Source: DATGQT01 sp033720695 | Lineage (GTDB): Bacteria > Bacteroidota > Rhodothermia > Rhodothermales > Rubricoccaceae | Length of the DNA stretch: 13,396 nt | NCBI GenBank assembly: GCA_033720695.1 | Contig: JAWWCA010000098.1 | Span: 1-13,396 of the forward strand | Reading direction: 5' to 3' | Shown here: one piece after another, positions 13,294-13,396 of the stretch | Layout of the letters: every line of letters begins with the position of its first letter | Position numbering within the stretch: the first letter of the stretch is position 1 | Program-made: the position numbers and the translations under genes | Notes under the pieces: generated by a model | What the model was told of the DNA's origin: nothing | Seen by the model: the letters and a program-made list of their open reading frames with translations, nothing else | Databases searched by the model: none

Positions 13294-13396
13294 TCACGCG
13301 GCGGCCGCGGCGGCCGCGGCGGCCGGCCCGGCGCGGGCCCCCGAGGCGGGCGTGACGTAGGCGGGCCGGCGGGGGGACGGGGTCGGGATGCCCCCA
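13294..13396 (-). CDS. Possible C-terminus of a converging gene (partial)
   Basis: A minus-strand frame enters from the right edge and ends in TGA at 13296-13294, one base from the stop of the nitrilase-family gene. The visible 33 codons nearly all end in G or C and encode a Pro/Ala-rich tail with nine terminal alanines. This is compatible with a real protein end but too short and low-complexity to identify. It could also be non-coding; a GGCCCG/CGGGCC hairpin lies at 13325-13339. Confidence 0.35.
   Translation of the reverse strand, partial: GGIPTPSPRRPAYVTPASGARAGPAAAAAAAAA
13301..13325. repeat. Tandem 9-bp GCGGCCGCG repeat
   Basis: Nearly three copies of GCGGCCGCG in a row follow the nitrilase-family stop codon. 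The unit is self-complementary in part and encodes alanine in the minus-strand frame. It can fold into several alternative hairpins. Confidence 0.75.

Noticed and set aside
1..13396. CRISPR arrays, tRNA or rRNA genes, insertion sequences, defence genes
   Set aside because: I found no regularly spaced short repeats with unique spacers, no tRNA-like cloverleaf, and no transposase, integrase or known defence domain on either strand.

Overview
The window is very GC-rich (about 70% by eye, nearly all codons ending in G or C). It looks like a marine or halophilic Rhodothermota bacterium (Salinibacter / Rubricoccus / Rubrivirga type). Three things point that way: a type IX secretion C-terminal sorting domain, a paired ECF sigma factor and TPR serine/threonine kinase, and the lack of Shine-Dalgarno sequences before the genes. 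The taxonomic call is an inference.

Layout, left to right. (1) 1-2591, minus strand: an ECF-like sigma factor followed by a membrane-anchored Ser/Thr kinase with a TPR sensor region, cut by the window edge; a likely two-gene signalling unit. (2) 2725-3558, plus: an Ig-like lipoprotein, divergent from the sigma gene. It converges on a minus-strand gene across a perfect 13-bp hairpin. (3) 3637-6535, minus: an arginine-deiminase/DDAH-fold enzyme, a family 2 glycosyltransferase of the TIGR04283 type, and a secreted coiled-coil protein with a TonB-like C-terminal domain. (4) 6646-9504, minus: an ABC ATPase, an ABC-2 permease and a lipoprotein, probably one export or envelope unit with a strong hairpin before the lipoprotein gene. 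(5) 9620-10108, minus: a DUF892/YciF-type ferritin-like stress protein. (6) 10378-12408, plus: a secreted seven-repeat FG-GAP beta-propeller with a T9SS sorting tail. (7) 12492-13292, plus: a nitrilase-superfamily amidohydrolase. (8) 13294-13396: the possible C-terminus of a converging minus-strand gene.

Taken together this is mostly chromosomal housekeeping, envelope and signalling content. I see no mobile element, CRISPR array, tRNA, rRNA or phage gene, and nothing that clearly qualifies as a wholly new system. The observations most worth following are the sigma/kinase pair, in which the sigma factor lacks the usual acidic region 2.2 motif and carries threonines there; a recurring C-rich leader with CCC directly before the start codon in place of a Shine-Dalgarno; and the secreted, non-anchored TonB-domain coiled-coil protein. 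Several very long open frames lie antisense to these genes and are artefacts of base composition.
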